Of a DNA stretch of 64,000 bases, positions 1 to 8,520 are shown in pieces. Positions within the stretch are counted from its first letter, which is position 1. Every line of letters starts with the position of its first letter. Source of the stretch: Agarivorans sp050870875 (GTDB lineage Bacteria > Pseudomonadota > Gammaproteobacteria > Enterobacterales > Celerinatantimonadaceae). The position numbers and the translations under genes are program-made. The notes beneath the pieces were generated by a model that did not search any database, was not told the DNA's origin, and worked only from the letters and a program-made list of their open reading frames with translations. The stretch spans positions 1,984,001-2,048,000 of the forward strand of contig NZ_CP194041.2 of assembly GCF_050870875.2 (NCBI RefSeq), read 5' to 3'.

Positions 1-549
1 ATGGCCCGTTTAAATGATTTAGAAACGCAGGTCAATGACATGTTGTTATTTGCTAAAAGCGGCCAAAAAATGGTTGTGAGTACGGTGTCCGTTCAACAAC
101 TATTGGAGCAGTTGCAGGCGGCAACTGATGCTTGTGTTCGCCAATATAAAGTACAGTTGAGTATCGTTTGTTGTCCGCAAGAGATCGATATTTTGGTGAA
201 TGCGAACGCTTTGGTGTCGGCGCTCGCGAATCTTATTGAAAATGCAGCGCAACTTAGTGAAGAAGGTCAAGAGATCCGAGTCTCGGCTGGATTGAGGGAG
301 CATATGTTGGTGATTGCAGTAGAAGATCAAGCCGGAGGGATAGCTATGGACCAAGCGGATAAGATTTTTGAACCCTTTTATACGACCAAGCAAAATGGTA
401 CAGGTTTAGGCCTCGCCGTTGTGAAATCGGTGGTTAAGGCTCATCAAGGCGATATTTGTTTAGAGGATACTCCATTAGGGACTCGTTTTTTGGTGAGCTT
501 ACCACTTGCTGAACCTTATCATCATGAGCTTGCTGTGGGAGGGCAATAA
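1..549 (+). CDS. flrB: Sensor histidine kinase FlrB, C-terminal part (cut by window start)
   Basis: This is the C-terminal half of a two-component histidine kinase that phosphorylates FlrC and so switches on mid-class flagellar genes. The reading frame is already open at base 1, and the first residues (ARLNDLETQVNDMLLFAK) match the helix just after the phosphorylated histidine in FlrB/FleS. The ATG at base 1 is therefore an internal methionine and not the start. The HATPase domain is complete: an N box (NLIENAAQLS), a G1 box (DQAGGI) and a G2 box (GTGLGLAVVKS). The PAS and H-box parts lie outside the window. The stop is one base before the flrC start, as expected for a translationally coupled kinase/regulator pair. 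The flagellar assignment rests mainly on the neighbour. Confidence 0.9.
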   Translation: MARLNDLETQVNDMLLFAKSGQKMVVSTVSVQQLLEQLQAATDACVRQYKVQLSIVCCPQEIDILVNANALVSALANLIENAAQLSEEGQEIRVSAGLREHMLVIAVEDQAGGIAMDQADKIFEPFYTTKQNGTGLGLAVVKSVVKAHQGDICLEDTPLGTRFLVSLPLAEPYHHELAVGGQ

Positions 550-550
550 T

Positions 551-1885
551 ATGAGTCAATCTAGAATTCTCATCGTAGAAGATGATTCTGGACTTCGTGA
601 AGCTTTGGTGGATACTCTGTCTTTGGCGGGTTATATATGTGAACAGGCGAATAGTGCTGAGGCGGCCTTACTCACGCTCGCTAATGAACCGATTGATCTG
701 GTGATTAGTGATGTGCAAATGGGCGGTATGGATGGTTTGAATTTATTAAAGAATATCAAACAGAAATGGCCACAACTCCCAGTATTGCTGATGACTGCTT
801 ATGCAAAAATTGATGATGCGGTTTCGGCGATGCGTGATGGCGCGATCGACTACTTATCAAAGCCCTTTGCACCTGAAGTTTTACTCAATCAGGTTGGGCG
901 TTACGCGCCATCAATTAAGGTTGAAAAGCGGGAGCCTATCTACGGTGATCCATCTACCGAAGCCTTATTAGAGTTGAGCAAAAAGGTGGCTGCATCAGAA
1001 GCCTCTGTCTTGATTAGTGGCCCTAGTGGTGCAGGTAAAGAAGTACTGTCACGTTATATTCACGATAGCTCGGCACGCGCCGAGCAGCCCTTTGTCGCGA
1101 TTAACTGCGCGGCTATTCCGGAAAATATGTTGGAAGCCACGTTATTTGGTTATGAAAAAGGCGCTTTTACCGGGGCGATTAAAGCCTGTCCTGGCAAGTT
1201 TGAGCAGGCGCAGGGCGGGACTATTTTGTTGGATGAAATCAGCGAGATGGATCTTGCTTTGCAAGCCAAGTTACTGCGGGTGTTGCAAGAGAAAGAAGTA
1301 GAGCGTTTAGGCAGCCGCAAGATGATCCAACTTGATGTACGTGTTATCGCAACCAGCAACCGAGATATGCGTGAGATTGTTAGTCAAGGACGATTTAGAG
1401 AAGACTTGTATTATCGTTTAAACGTGTTTCCATTATCGTGGCGGCCTCTGAATCAGCGTCCCGGCGACATATTACCTCTGGCGCAGCATTTGCTGTTTCG
1501 TCATAGTAAACGTCACTGTGAGCTGAGTTTAAGTGCCCAACATAAGTTATTAAACCATAGCTGGCCGGGCAATGTACGAGAACTGGACAATGTAATGCAA
1601 AGGGCGCTTATCTTGGCTAATGCCGAAATAATTGATAGTGACTGCTTGGTGATCGAGAACCAATTAGAACCCAGTCAAATACAATCGGTACTGGCTGAAT
1701 CAACCGCCAATAGCGAGCCTTTAGGTAATGAATTGCGTCAGCAGGAGCAACAGATTATTTTAGAGACGCTAAAATCCTGCAAAGGAAAGCGTAAAGATGT
1801 GGCCGAAAAGTTAGGAATTAGCCCAAGAACCTTACGTTATAAACTGGCTCGAATTAAAGACTCGGGGATTGAGTTGCCAGCTTAA
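551..1885 (+). CDS. flrC: Sigma-54-dependent flagellar response regulator FlrC (FleR)
   Basis: FlrC activates RpoN-dependent genes for the hook-basal body in polar flagellates. The protein has 444 residues. An N-terminal receiver domain carries the phosphorylated Asp54 (LVISDVQ). The AAA+ domain has a Walker A GPSGAGKE (GESGTGKE in most relatives), the sigma-54 contact motif GAFTGA and a Walker B segment ILLDEIS. A Fis-type helix-turn-helix (KRKDVAEKLGISPRTLRYKL) ends the protein. The open frame begins upstream at 506, but the ATG at 551 fits the family and follows flrB by one base. In Vibrio and Shewanella the next gene is usually fliE; here it is a ruined PEP-CTERM gene followed by cmk. Confidence 0.93.
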   Translation: MSQSRILIVEDDSGLREALVDTLSLAGYICEQANSAEAALLTLANEPIDLVISDVQMGGMDGLNLLKNIKQKWPQLPVLLMTAYAKIDDAVSAMRDGAIDYLSKPFAPEVLLNQVGRYAPSIKVEKREPIYGDPSTEALLELSKKVAASEASVLISGPSGAGKEVLSRYIHDSSARAEQPFVAINCAAIPENMLEATLFGYEKGAFTGAIKACPGKFEQAQGGTILLDEISEMDLALQAKLLRVLQEKEVERLGSRKMIQLDVRVIATSNRDMREIVSQGRFREDLYYRLNVFPLSWRPLNQRPGDILPLAQHLLFRHSKRHCELSLSAQHKLLNHSWPGNVRELDNVMQRALILANAEIIDSDCLVIENQLEPSQIQSVLAESTANSEPLGNELRQQEQQIILETLKSCKGKRKDVAEKLGISPRTLRYKLARIKDSGIELPA

Positions 1886-1950
1886 CTTTAAGTGCATCGG
1901 CCTACCGGTGTTGGTAGGTTGAAGACTTAAGCACCAACATCATGCATGCG

Positions 1951-2510
1951 CTAGGCTGTTTGCTTAAGCCTAAAACCGCCAAGGAAAATCAAAGCAAGTG
2001 CCATAAGCAGGATTGTTTGTGGCTCAGGAACTGAGCTTGTGCCTATGCTGAGAGTATAAAGTTGGAAATACTCGTTGCTGTGGGTTGCGCCGTCTTGTTC
2101 TCTGACTTGAATTTTGTTGAAGGGGGCGTTGATAAAACCCATAAATAACTCAATATTGAAGAAGCGGTGGTGAACATCGTTTGGCCGATATTGCTCTCAT
2201 CATTGAAAAAGTTGATGGTGAAGGTACTGGCTTTCGAGTCGTCTTCATCGCCAGAGGCAAGCGCCTGAAATAGTATGTCAAAGTTTTCATCGTCATTAAC
2301 GCCCTAGGATAAGCCATCTCAGACCCTCGTTGAGGTGTAAAGATATGTGGACTGGTTGCGGGGTTACCAACAGCAATTGGCATTGTTGATAGTGATGTTG
2401 CCACTTTGACTAACAAGATATTGATTGGTTAAACCAGAACCTCTTGCGAATTGCTCCTGCTGCCACGCATTGCCGCCAGAGGCTGTGCTGGTAATATTGG
2501 CAGAAAGGGG
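1951..2510 (-). pseudogene. Decayed PEP-CTERM exosortase-substrate gene
   Basis: The minus strand holds fragments of one secreted protein in shifted frames. The last piece (2142 to 1951) ends in a textbook PEP-CTERM signal: SVPEP, then a hydrophobic helix (QTILLMALALIFLGG), then basic residues (FRLKQTA). Upstream, a different frame reads ASGDEDDSKASTFTINFFND and, further up, SGNITINNAN, both typical of such extracellular proteins. They are interrupted by stops and frameshifts near 2160, 2300 and 2370. No start or signal peptide is visible. This fills most of the 920-base interval between flrC and cmk; the remainder (2510-2806) is AT-rich promoter-like DNA. An exosortase must have been present in the lineage; none is in this window. 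Confidence 0.75.
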
Positions 2511-2806
2511 GGTGTGAAACAAGTAACAAAACTGTCGCGATCAAAGGAAATTTTTCATCGAAAATTAATCATCTTTATTGAATTTTTATATAAGCTTTTT
2601 AATTTATAGTTTCTTTTGTTTTTACGTGTTATCTAAATCAAAATCATTGATGTATAAGGTTTTTATTCTGGCTGGCTCGTAACTTTTTATTAAAATGTGC
2701 TTGTTATCAAAAAAGCTGAAGCGAAATATTTCCATTTCACGTACAATGAGGCGCATTTTTAGCTGGGGCCTTTTAGGCTCATGTTGTTTCATGTTGAGGG
2801 GGACTG

Positions 2807-3487
2807 ATGACTCAAAACGTTCCGGTAGTGACTATCGATGGTCCAAGTGGGGCAGGTAAGGGAACTCTATGCCAACGTTTAGCGAAGCATTATCAATGGC
2901 AATTGTTAGATAGCGGTGCCATTTATCGGGTATTGGCGCTTGCGGCCATTCATCATAACGTAGAATTAGACAATGAAGAGGCCTTGAGTTTATTAGCCGC
3001 ACATTTAGATGTCCGTTTTGAAGCGCAGGATGGTCAAACCATCGTGATTTTAGAAGGTGAAGATGTCTCTTTGGAAATTCGCCAGGAAACCGCGGGGAAT
3101 GCAGCATCTAAAGTGGCCGCTTTTCCGCGAGTAAGGGAAGCGTTGCTGCGGCGTCAACGTGGCTTTAAAGCTGCACCCGGTTTGATTGCCGATGGTCGCG
3201 ATATGGGAACAGTGGTATTTGTTGATGCTCCCGCTAAGATTTTTTTGGACGCTAGTGCGGCAGAACGCGCGCAACGACGTTATAATCAGTTGCAAGATAA
3301 AGGCTTTGATGTTAGTTTTGACCACCTTTTGAGCGAAATTGAAGAACGAGACCAACGAGATAGAAACCGTTCGGTTGCTCCTTTAGTTCCTGCTCAAGAT
3401 GCGTTAGTCATTGATTCTACGTCACTTTCTATTGATGACGTCGTTTCAATGTCGATAGATTTTATCGACAAACAATTAACCCAGTAA
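2807..3487 (+). CDS. cmk: Cytidylate kinase
   Basis: Cmk phosphorylates CMP and dCMP to the diphosphates with ATP in pyrimidine nucleotide recycling. The 226-residue product has the usual length. The P-loop GPSGAGKGT lies near residue 12, and the GRDMGTVVF and ERDQRDRNR segments are family-typical CMP-binding and LID regions. The start follows a purine-rich site (GAGGGGGACTG). It sits directly upstream of rpsA, the standard order in gammaproteobacteria, where part of rpsA transcription comes from the cmk side. A TACAAT hexamer at 2742-2747 could be a -10 element, but no good -35 element precedes it. Confidence 0.97.
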   Translation: MTQNVPVVTIDGPSGAGKGTLCQRLAKHYQWQLLDSGAIYRVLALAAIHHNVELDNEEALSLLAAHLDVRFEAQDGQTIVILEGEDVSLEIRQETAGNAASKVAAFPRVREALLRRQRGFKAAPGLIADGRDMGTVVFVDAPAKIFLDASAAERAQRRYNQLQDKGFDVSFDHLLSEIEERDQRDRNRSVAPLVPAQDALVIDSTSLSIDDVVSMSIDFIDKQLTQ

Positions 3488-3592
3488 TCACTGGGACTTG
3501 GTGCGCCTATAACATGGATGAAATAGGTGTTTATTATTAACCCCATTTAGCGGGATTGCTGAGTGGCCGTTTCTATATGTGTAAATTATAAA

Positions 3593-5266
3593 ATGACTGA
3601 ATCTTTTGCTCAACTCTTTGAAGAGTCTCTACAGAATTTGGAATTTCGTTCTGGTTCTATTGTTAAAGGTACTGTAGTAGGTATCGAAAACGGTATGGTA
3701 TTAGTAGACGCTGGCCTGAAGTCAGAATCTGCAATTCCTGCCGAGCAGTTTAAAAATGCTGCTGGTGAATTAGAAATTGAAGTCGGCGCGGAAGTTGATG
3801 TAGCCCTTGACGCAGTAGAAGATGGTTTCGGTGAAACTGTTCTTTCTCGCGAAAAAGCGAAACGTCATGAATCGTGGATCCAACTTGAGAGTGCGTACGA
3901 AGAGCAAGCAACGGTTGTTGGTATCATCAATGGCAAAGTTAAAGGCGGCTTTACAGTTGAAGTTAACACCATCCGTGCATTCTTGCCTGGTTCACTAGTT
4001 GACGTTCGCCCAGTTCGCGATACCGCTCACCTAGAAGGCAAAGAGCTTGAATTTAAAGTTATCAAGCTTGACCAGAAACGTAACAACGTTGTGGTATCTC
4101 GTCGTGCTGTTATCGAAACTGAAAACAGTGTTGAACGTGATCAACTTCTTGAGAACCTACAAGAAGGTCAAGAAGTTAAAGGTATCGTTAAGAACCTTAC
4201 TGACTACGGTGCATTCGTTGATCTTGGCGGTGTTGACGGTCTTCTACACATCACTGACATGGCTTGGAAACGCGTTAAGCACCCAAGCGAAATTGTTAAT
4301 GTTGGTGATGAAATCAACGTTAAAGTACTTAAGTTTGACCGTGAGCGCACACGTGTATCTCTAGGTCTTAAACAGTTGGGTGAAGATCCATGGGTAGCAA
4401 TTGCTAACCGTTACCCAGAAGGTGCTCGTCTTGAAGGTCGCGTAACTAACTTAACTGACTACGGTTGTTTCGTTGAAATCGAAGACGGTGTTGAAGGTCT
4501 AGTTCACGTTTCTGAAATGGATTGGACTAACAAAAACATCCACCCATCTAAAGTTGTTAACGTGGGTGACCTTGTTGAAGTTATGGTACTTGATATTGAC
4601 GAAGAACGTCGTCGTATCTCGCTTGGTTTGAAACAGTGTAAAGTTAATCCATGGGAGCTATTCGCTAGCACTCATGATAAAAACGACAAAGTTTCAGGTA
4701 AGATCAAGTCTATCACTGACTTTGGTATCTTCATCGGCCTTGACGGCGGTATTGACGGCCTTGTTCACTTATCTGACATCTCTTGGGATGCTCAAGGTGA
4801 AGAAGCGGTTCGCGACTTTAAGAAAGGCGACGAAATCGAAGCTGTTGTACTACAAGTTGATGCAGAACGTGAGCGTATTAGCCTAGGTGTTAAGCAGCTT
4901 GCTGAAGACCCATTCAACAACTACCTTGCAGATCTTAAGAAAGGTGCTCTAGTTAACGGTACCGTGACTGAAGTTGATGCGAAAGGTGCAACTGTTGAAC
5001 TAGCTGGTGGTGTTGAAGGTTACTTACGTGCTGGTGATGTAAGCCGTGACCGTGTTGAAGATGCTTCACTGGTTCTTTCTGTTGGCGACAAGCTTGAAGC
5101 CAAGTTTGTTGGTGTTGACCGTAAGAATCGCGTAATCAGCCTTTCTATCCGTGCTAAAGATGAAGCGGATGAGAAAGAAGCAATGGCTACTCTGAACAAG
5201 AAAGAAGATGCTCAGATTGGTAACGCAATGGCTGACGCGTTCAAATCAGCGCTTAAAGGCGAATAA
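3593..5266 (+). CDS. rpsA: 30S ribosomal protein S1
   Basis: S1 binds mRNA on the small subunit and is needed to start translation of most messages. The protein has 557 residues, the same as in E. coli, and follows that sequence closely: N-terminal MTESFAQLFEESL, then six S1 (OB-fold) repeats, with hallmark segments such as NLTDYGAFVDLGGVDGLLHI and SITDFGIFIGLDGGIDGLVH. The open frame extends upstream to 3563, but homology fixes the start at 3593. No clear Shine-Dalgarno sequence precedes that ATG, which fits the known rpsA leader that is recognised through structure and repressed by S1 itself. Codon use (GGT, CGT, GTT, GAA) is that of a very highly expressed gene. Confidence 0.98.
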   Translation: MTESFAQLFEESLQNLEFRSGSIVKGTVVGIENGMVLVDAGLKSESAIPAEQFKNAAGELEIEVGAEVDVALDAVEDGFGETVLSREKAKRHESWIQLESAYEEQATVVGIINGKVKGGFTVEVNTIRAFLPGSLVDVRPVRDTAHLEGKELEFKVIKLDQKRNNVVVSRRAVIETENSVERDQLLENLQEGQEVKGIVKNLTDYGAFVDLGGVDGLLHITDMAWKRVKHPSEIVNVGDEINVKVLKFDRERTRVSLGLKQLGEDPWVAIANRYPEGARLEGRVTNLTDYGCFVEIEDGVEGLVHVSEMDWTNKNIHPSKVVNVGDLVEVMVLDIDEERRRISLGLKQCKVNPWELFASTHDKNDKVSGKIKSITDFGIFIGLDGGIDGLVHLSDISWDAQGEEAVRDFKKGDEIEAVVLQVDAERERISLGVKQLAEDPFNNYLADLKKGALVNGTVTEVDAKGATVELAGGVEGYLRAGDVSRDRVEDASLVLSVGDKLEAKFVGVDRKNRVISLSIRAKDEADEKEAMATLNKKEDAQIGNAMADAFKSALKGE

Positions 5267-5299
5267 TCAACAAATCTTATAGATTTAATTGATTGAATA

Positions 5300-5323
5300 T
5301 TGGGGGGGACTTGTCCCCCCCAA
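5300..5323 (+). terminator. Terminator after rpsA
   Basis: A ten-pair perfect stem (TTGGGGGGGA with TCCCCCCCAA) around the loop CTTG is followed by the short U-rich run TTCTTT. It lies between rpsA and ihfB and probably ends most rpsA transcripts, leaving ihfB with its own promoter or read-through. Confidence 0.8.
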
Positions 5324-5375
5324 GTTCTTTATCTACACTGGTATAAGTTCCCTTTATCAATAGCTTGGAGAATCC

Positions 5376-5660
5376 ATGACTAAATCTGATTTGATTGAAA
5401 TACTCGCGAGTAAACATATTCAATTTACCAGTAAAGAAATTGAGTCGGCGATTAAAGAAATTCTAGAGCAAATGACTAGCTCTTTGCAGGAAGGCGATCG
5501 GATTGAGATCCGTGGTTTTGGTAGTTTTTCTCTGCATTTTAGAGCACCACGGGTTGGGCGAAATCCTAAAACGGGTGAAAAAGTCGAACTCTCTGGAAAG
5601 CACGTGCCTCACTTTAAACCCGGTAAAGAATTAAGAGAACGAGTAAATATAGGTCTATAG
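5376..5660 (+). CDS. ihfB: Integration host factor subunit beta
   Basis: IHF-beta pairs with IHF-alpha to make the sequence-specific DNA-bending nucleoid protein. The 94-residue product matches the family along its whole length: MTKSDLIEIL at the start, the RGFGSFSLHFRAPRVGRNPK beta-arm region with its Pro tip, and a C-terminal HVPHFKPGKELRERVN. A GGAGAATCC site precedes the ATG. The position after rpsA and before lapA is conserved in gammaproteobacteria. IhfA is not in the window. Confidence 0.97.
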   Translation: MTKSDLIEILASKHIQFTSKEIESAIKEILEQMTSSLQEGDRIEIRGFGSFSLHFRAPRVGRNPKTGEKVELSGKHVPHFKPGKELRERVNIGL

Positions 5661-5753
5661 TATTGTTTGTTGTACAAATAGACGATCTTGGCTGGTTAAA
5701 TTAAGGTGATTACTGCATAATTTCCCTAGCTTTTATTTGGCTTAGGAGGTTGT

Positions 5754-6044
5754 GTGAAGGCGATATTTTCTACCTTACTTTTAGTTGTATTGTTTGTGCT
5801 TGCTTTAGCGCTTGGCGCTCAAAACGAACAGATCGTGAGCGTAAATTATCTTATTGCAGAATCAAGTATACGGCTATCATGGTTAATGGCTGGCCTCTTT
5901 ATTAGTGGCTTCGTTTGTTGCTTGTTGTTCTTGTTAGCTTTTTATACCCGTATTCGGATAGAAAAAGTCAGCTTGAAGCGACGTTTAGTTAAGCAGCAGA
6001 AACAGTTGAATAAGTTGCAGAACGAGACGGTCAAGGATAATTAA
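5754..6044 (+). CDS. lapA: LapA family inner-membrane protein
   Basis: LapA (YciS, DUF1049) is a small inner-membrane partner of LapB in control of lipopolysaccharide synthesis. The 96-residue protein has two hydrophobic segments (about residues 3-22 and 41-64), with the family core AQNEQIVSVNYLIAESSIRLSW between them, followed by a basic coiled-coil tail. The start is GTG, preceded by the strong site TAGGAGG. Its stop codon shares one base with the lapB ATG (TAATG), so the two are translationally coupled. Confidence 0.92.
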   Translation: MKAIFSTLLLVVLFVLALALGAQNEQIVSVNYLIAESSIRLSWLMAGLFISGFVCCLLFLLAFYTRIRIEKVSLKRRLVKQQKQLNKLQNETVKDN

Positions 6045-7213
6045 TGCTTGGCTTGTTGTTTTTGCTATTACCTGTTGCTGCGGCCTACGGCTGGTATATG
6101 GGCCAGCGCAGTGTTCGACAAAATCAACAACAACAAGCCAATCATGTTTCTAAACAATATGTTGAAGGTTTAAATCTACTCTTAGCCAATCAGTCTGACA
6201 AAGCGGTCGATTTATTTATTGACTTGCTTCAGGTTGATGCCGAAACCATCGATACTCACCTCGCCTTAGGTAACCTTTTTCGACAACGCGGAGAAGTTGA
6301 CCGAGCTATTCGCATTCATCAGAATCTTATCGCCCGAGAAGGGATCGATATTGAACAGCGTAACTTAGCCCTACAACAACTTGCGAAAGACTATCTTGCC
6401 GCAGGTTTATTCGACCGCGCAGAAGCCTTATTGTTGGAATTGCAAGACGAGCCTGACTATCGGCAGTTGGCACTTAAGCAGTTGTTGAATATTTACCAGC
6501 AAACCCGAGAGTGGCAGCAAGCCATCGATATTGCCAAGAAACTTAGCCCTAAAGATCTTTCAGATGTGGCGCAACAAATCGCTCATTTTTATTGTGAACA
6601 AGCTCAAGAGTATGAAACGGCAGGCAAAACCTCCAAGAGTTTAGCCTTGCTTAAGAAAGCCTTATCTAGCGATAAAAATTGTGTTCGTGCAAGTCTCCAT
6701 TTGGCGCAAATTCAAGCCAGCCAAGGGGATTATAAGACTGCGTTAAAATATCTTAATCAGATCCCAGAACAAGATATTGATTTTGCTCCTGATGCTTTAG
6801 CCATTTATAAGCGATGTAGTGAGCAGTTAGCAAAGCCTGAATATTACCGAGAATTTTTGGAATATAGCCTTGCGATTAAAGGGAGTGCTAGTGTGGTCGT
6901 TGAGCTTTCCGCGTTATATCAAGAAATGAATGGTGCTGAACAAGCTCAAGATTTCTTGGTTGACGAATTAAAGCGCCACCCTACTATGAAAGGATTTCAT
7001 CATTTAATGGGGCTTCATCTTGATTCTGCTGAAGAAGGCCAAGCCAAGCAGAGCTTACAGGTACTAAGAAGCCTCGTGACCCAACAGTTAAAAATTAAAC
7101 CTCATTATCAATGTCGACGTTGTGGATTTTCGTCGCATTCTATTTATTGGCACTGTCCCTCGTGTAAAAGCTGGGGCACAGTGAAACCGATAGTCGGGTT
7201 AGATGGAGAATAG
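6044..7213 (+). CDS. lapB: Lipopolysaccharide assembly protein LapB
   Basis: LapB (YciM) is anchored in the inner membrane and presents LpxC to FtsH for degradation, setting the rate of lipid A synthesis. The 389-residue protein has the expected parts: one N-terminal membrane helix (LGLLFLLLPVAAAYGWYMG), a long run of TPR repeats, and a C-terminal rubredoxin-like zinc ribbon with two CxxC pairs (CRRCGF ... CPSCKSW). It overlaps lapA by one base and pyrF starts five bases later, the same lapA-lapB-pyrF order as in E. coli. Confidence 0.96.
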   Translation: MLGLLFLLLPVAAAYGWYMGQRSVRQNQQQQANHVSKQYVEGLNLLLANQSDKAVDLFIDLLQVDAETIDTHLALGNLFRQRGEVDRAIRIHQNLIAREGIDIEQRNLALQQLAKDYLAAGLFDRAEALLLELQDEPDYRQLALKQLLNIYQQTREWQQAIDIAKKLSPKDLSDVAQQIAHFYCEQAQEYETAGKTSKSLALLKKALSSDKNCVRASLHLAQIQASQGDYKTALKYLNQIPEQDIDFAPDALAIYKRCSEQLAKPEYYREFLEYSLAIKGSASVVVELSALYQEMNGAEQAQDFLVDELKRHPTMKGFHHLMGLHLDSAEEGQAKQSLQVLRSLVTQQLKIKPHYQCRRCGFSSHSIYWHCPSCKSWGTVKPIVGLDGE

Positions 7214-7218
7214 AGTTA

Positions 7219-7917
7219 ATGCAAGATCCGAAAGTATTAGTCGCCTTAGATTATGCCGATCTAAAGCAATGTATGGCCTTTGTTGAACAATTAGAGCCCG
7301 GCTCTTGTCGACTCAAGGTGGGTAAAGAAATGTTTACCTTGTTTGGTCCGCATTTAGTGAAAGAGCTTCATCAACGAGGGTTTGAGGTGTTTCTTGACCT
7401 TAAATTTCATGACATCCCCAATACAGTGGCTAAGGCTGTTGCAGCAGCGGCTGAGCTCGGGGTGTGGATGGTGAATGTTCATGCTAGCGGTGGCCGCAGA
7501 ATGATGGAAGCAGCCAAAGCGGCATTAGTGCCATTTGGTGACAAAAAACCTAAGCTAATAGCGGTTACGGTGTTAACCAGTATGGAGCAAGCCGATTTAG
7601 CTGAGATAGGGATTGATTTAGATCCGCAGCAGCAAGTTGAGCGCCTTGCGACCTTAGCCAAGCAGTGTGGTCTTGATGGGGTGGTCTGTTCTGCGCAAGA
7701 AGCCGCTGCATTGAAGGCGATGTTAGGTAATGATTTTTCACTGGTTACGCCTGGTATTCGACCAGAGGGGAGCGCTCCAGGCGATCAACGACGAATCATG
7801 ACACCTTCGCAAGCGATGGCTGTCGGTTCCGACTATTTAGTAATTGGCCGACCGATAACTCAAGCAGAATCGCCGGCACAAGTGTTGTCGTCAATTAACC
7901 AGCAGCTATTGGACTGA
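7219..7917 (+). CDS. pyrF: Orotidine 5'-phosphate decarboxylase
   Basis: PyrF turns OMP into UMP, the last step of de novo pyrimidine synthesis. The 232-residue product has the standard length. Catalytic motif DLKFHDIPNT holds the Asp/Lys charge network, ALDYAD forms the first strand, and GVVCSAQE and VTPGIRP are the phosphate-binding segments. It lies five bases after lapB and is probably co-transcribed with it. Its last 12 bases overlap the 3' end of the convergent rhombosortase gene. Confidence 0.97.
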   Translation: MQDPKVLVALDYADLKQCMAFVEQLEPGSCRLKVGKEMFTLFGPHLVKELHQRGFEVFLDLKFHDIPNTVAKAVAAAAELGVWMVNVHASGGRRMMEAAKAALVPFGDKKPKLIAVTVLTSMEQADLAEIGIDLDPQQQVERLATLAKQCGLDGVVCSAQEAAALKAMLGNDFSLVTPGIRPEGSAPGDQRRIMTPSQAMAVGSDYLVIGRPITQAESPAQVLSSINQQLLD

Positions 7918-8481
7918 ACGGTTTCGCCATAAAGGCAGCCATGATAGTTGTGCTAGGCTAAGGCCAATTAAGGTATAGATGAGATGAGCATCAATAGCGA
8001 TATCGATGCCTATCATTTGTTTTATCCATGGGTCAGCACCATAGATTTGTTCGAATAATAGTTTCATCGCTAAGCCTAGCACAACAACCATCCCAATTTT
8101 TGCTCTGCCCTTGATGATATCAATACAGGCCGCATAGGCGATTAAGCCATGGATGAGAGCTGACAAACCAACATACTCGCTGTAAGGTCCATAAAGTAGG
8201 GCATAGCCCCCTAAACCAGAAATAATTAAACTTAATTGTAAAAACTGCCGGTTAGAGAGGCGATCATTGTAACAAAAATAAATGAGGATGAGGGCCGCAA
8301 TATTCATCAGCCAATGGGTAAAATTGTTATGGCAAAAGTTACCACTTAGTAGGCGCCAATAGTGACCACCTAAAATGGCGCTACGTTGCCAACTGGCGGT
8401 ATCGGCATGGGGTAACAATAACCACGAAACACTTAACATGAGCCATAAGAACCAATGTTGCTTTAGGATTAGTTTAAACAT
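7906..8481 (-). CDS. rrtA: Rhombosortase (rhomboid-family GlyGly-CTERM protease)
   Basis: Rhombosortases are small intramembrane serine proteases that cut the C-terminal GlyGly-CTERM anchor from secreted proteins. The 191-residue product has about six membrane helices. The rhomboid signatures are present: an HWLMNIAAL motif near residue 56 in helix 2, GLSALIHG at 105-112 with the likely nucleophile Ser107, and a final helix with His166 (DAHLIYTLIG) as partner. It follows queC on the same strand after a 39-base gap and may be read from the queC promoter. I found no protein with a GlyGly-CTERM tail in this window, so its substrates are elsewhere. A generic rhomboid protease is the alternative, but the short length favours a rhombosortase. 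Confidence 0.82.
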   Translation of the reverse strand: MFKLILKQHWFLWLMLSVSWLLLPHADTASWQRSAILGGHYWRLLSGNFCHNNFTHWLMNIAALILIYFCYNDRLSNRQFLQLSLIISGLGGYALLYGPYSEYVGLSALIHGLIAYAACIDIIKGRAKIGMVVVLGLAMKLLFEQIYGADPWIKQMIGIDIAIDAHLIYTLIGLSLAQLSWLPLWRNRSVQ

Positions 8482-8520
8482 TAAAGTCCATAGTTTGCAG
8501 GGTTAAAGCGCGCAATTGGA

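Noticed and set aside
1..3. ATG at the first base as the start of flrB
   Set aside because: The following residues match the middle of FlrB just after the phosphorylated histidine, so the gene is cut by the window edge.
1901..1918. Terminator after flrC (CCTACC/GGTAGG hairpin)
   Set aside because: The stem is only six pairs and no T tract follows.
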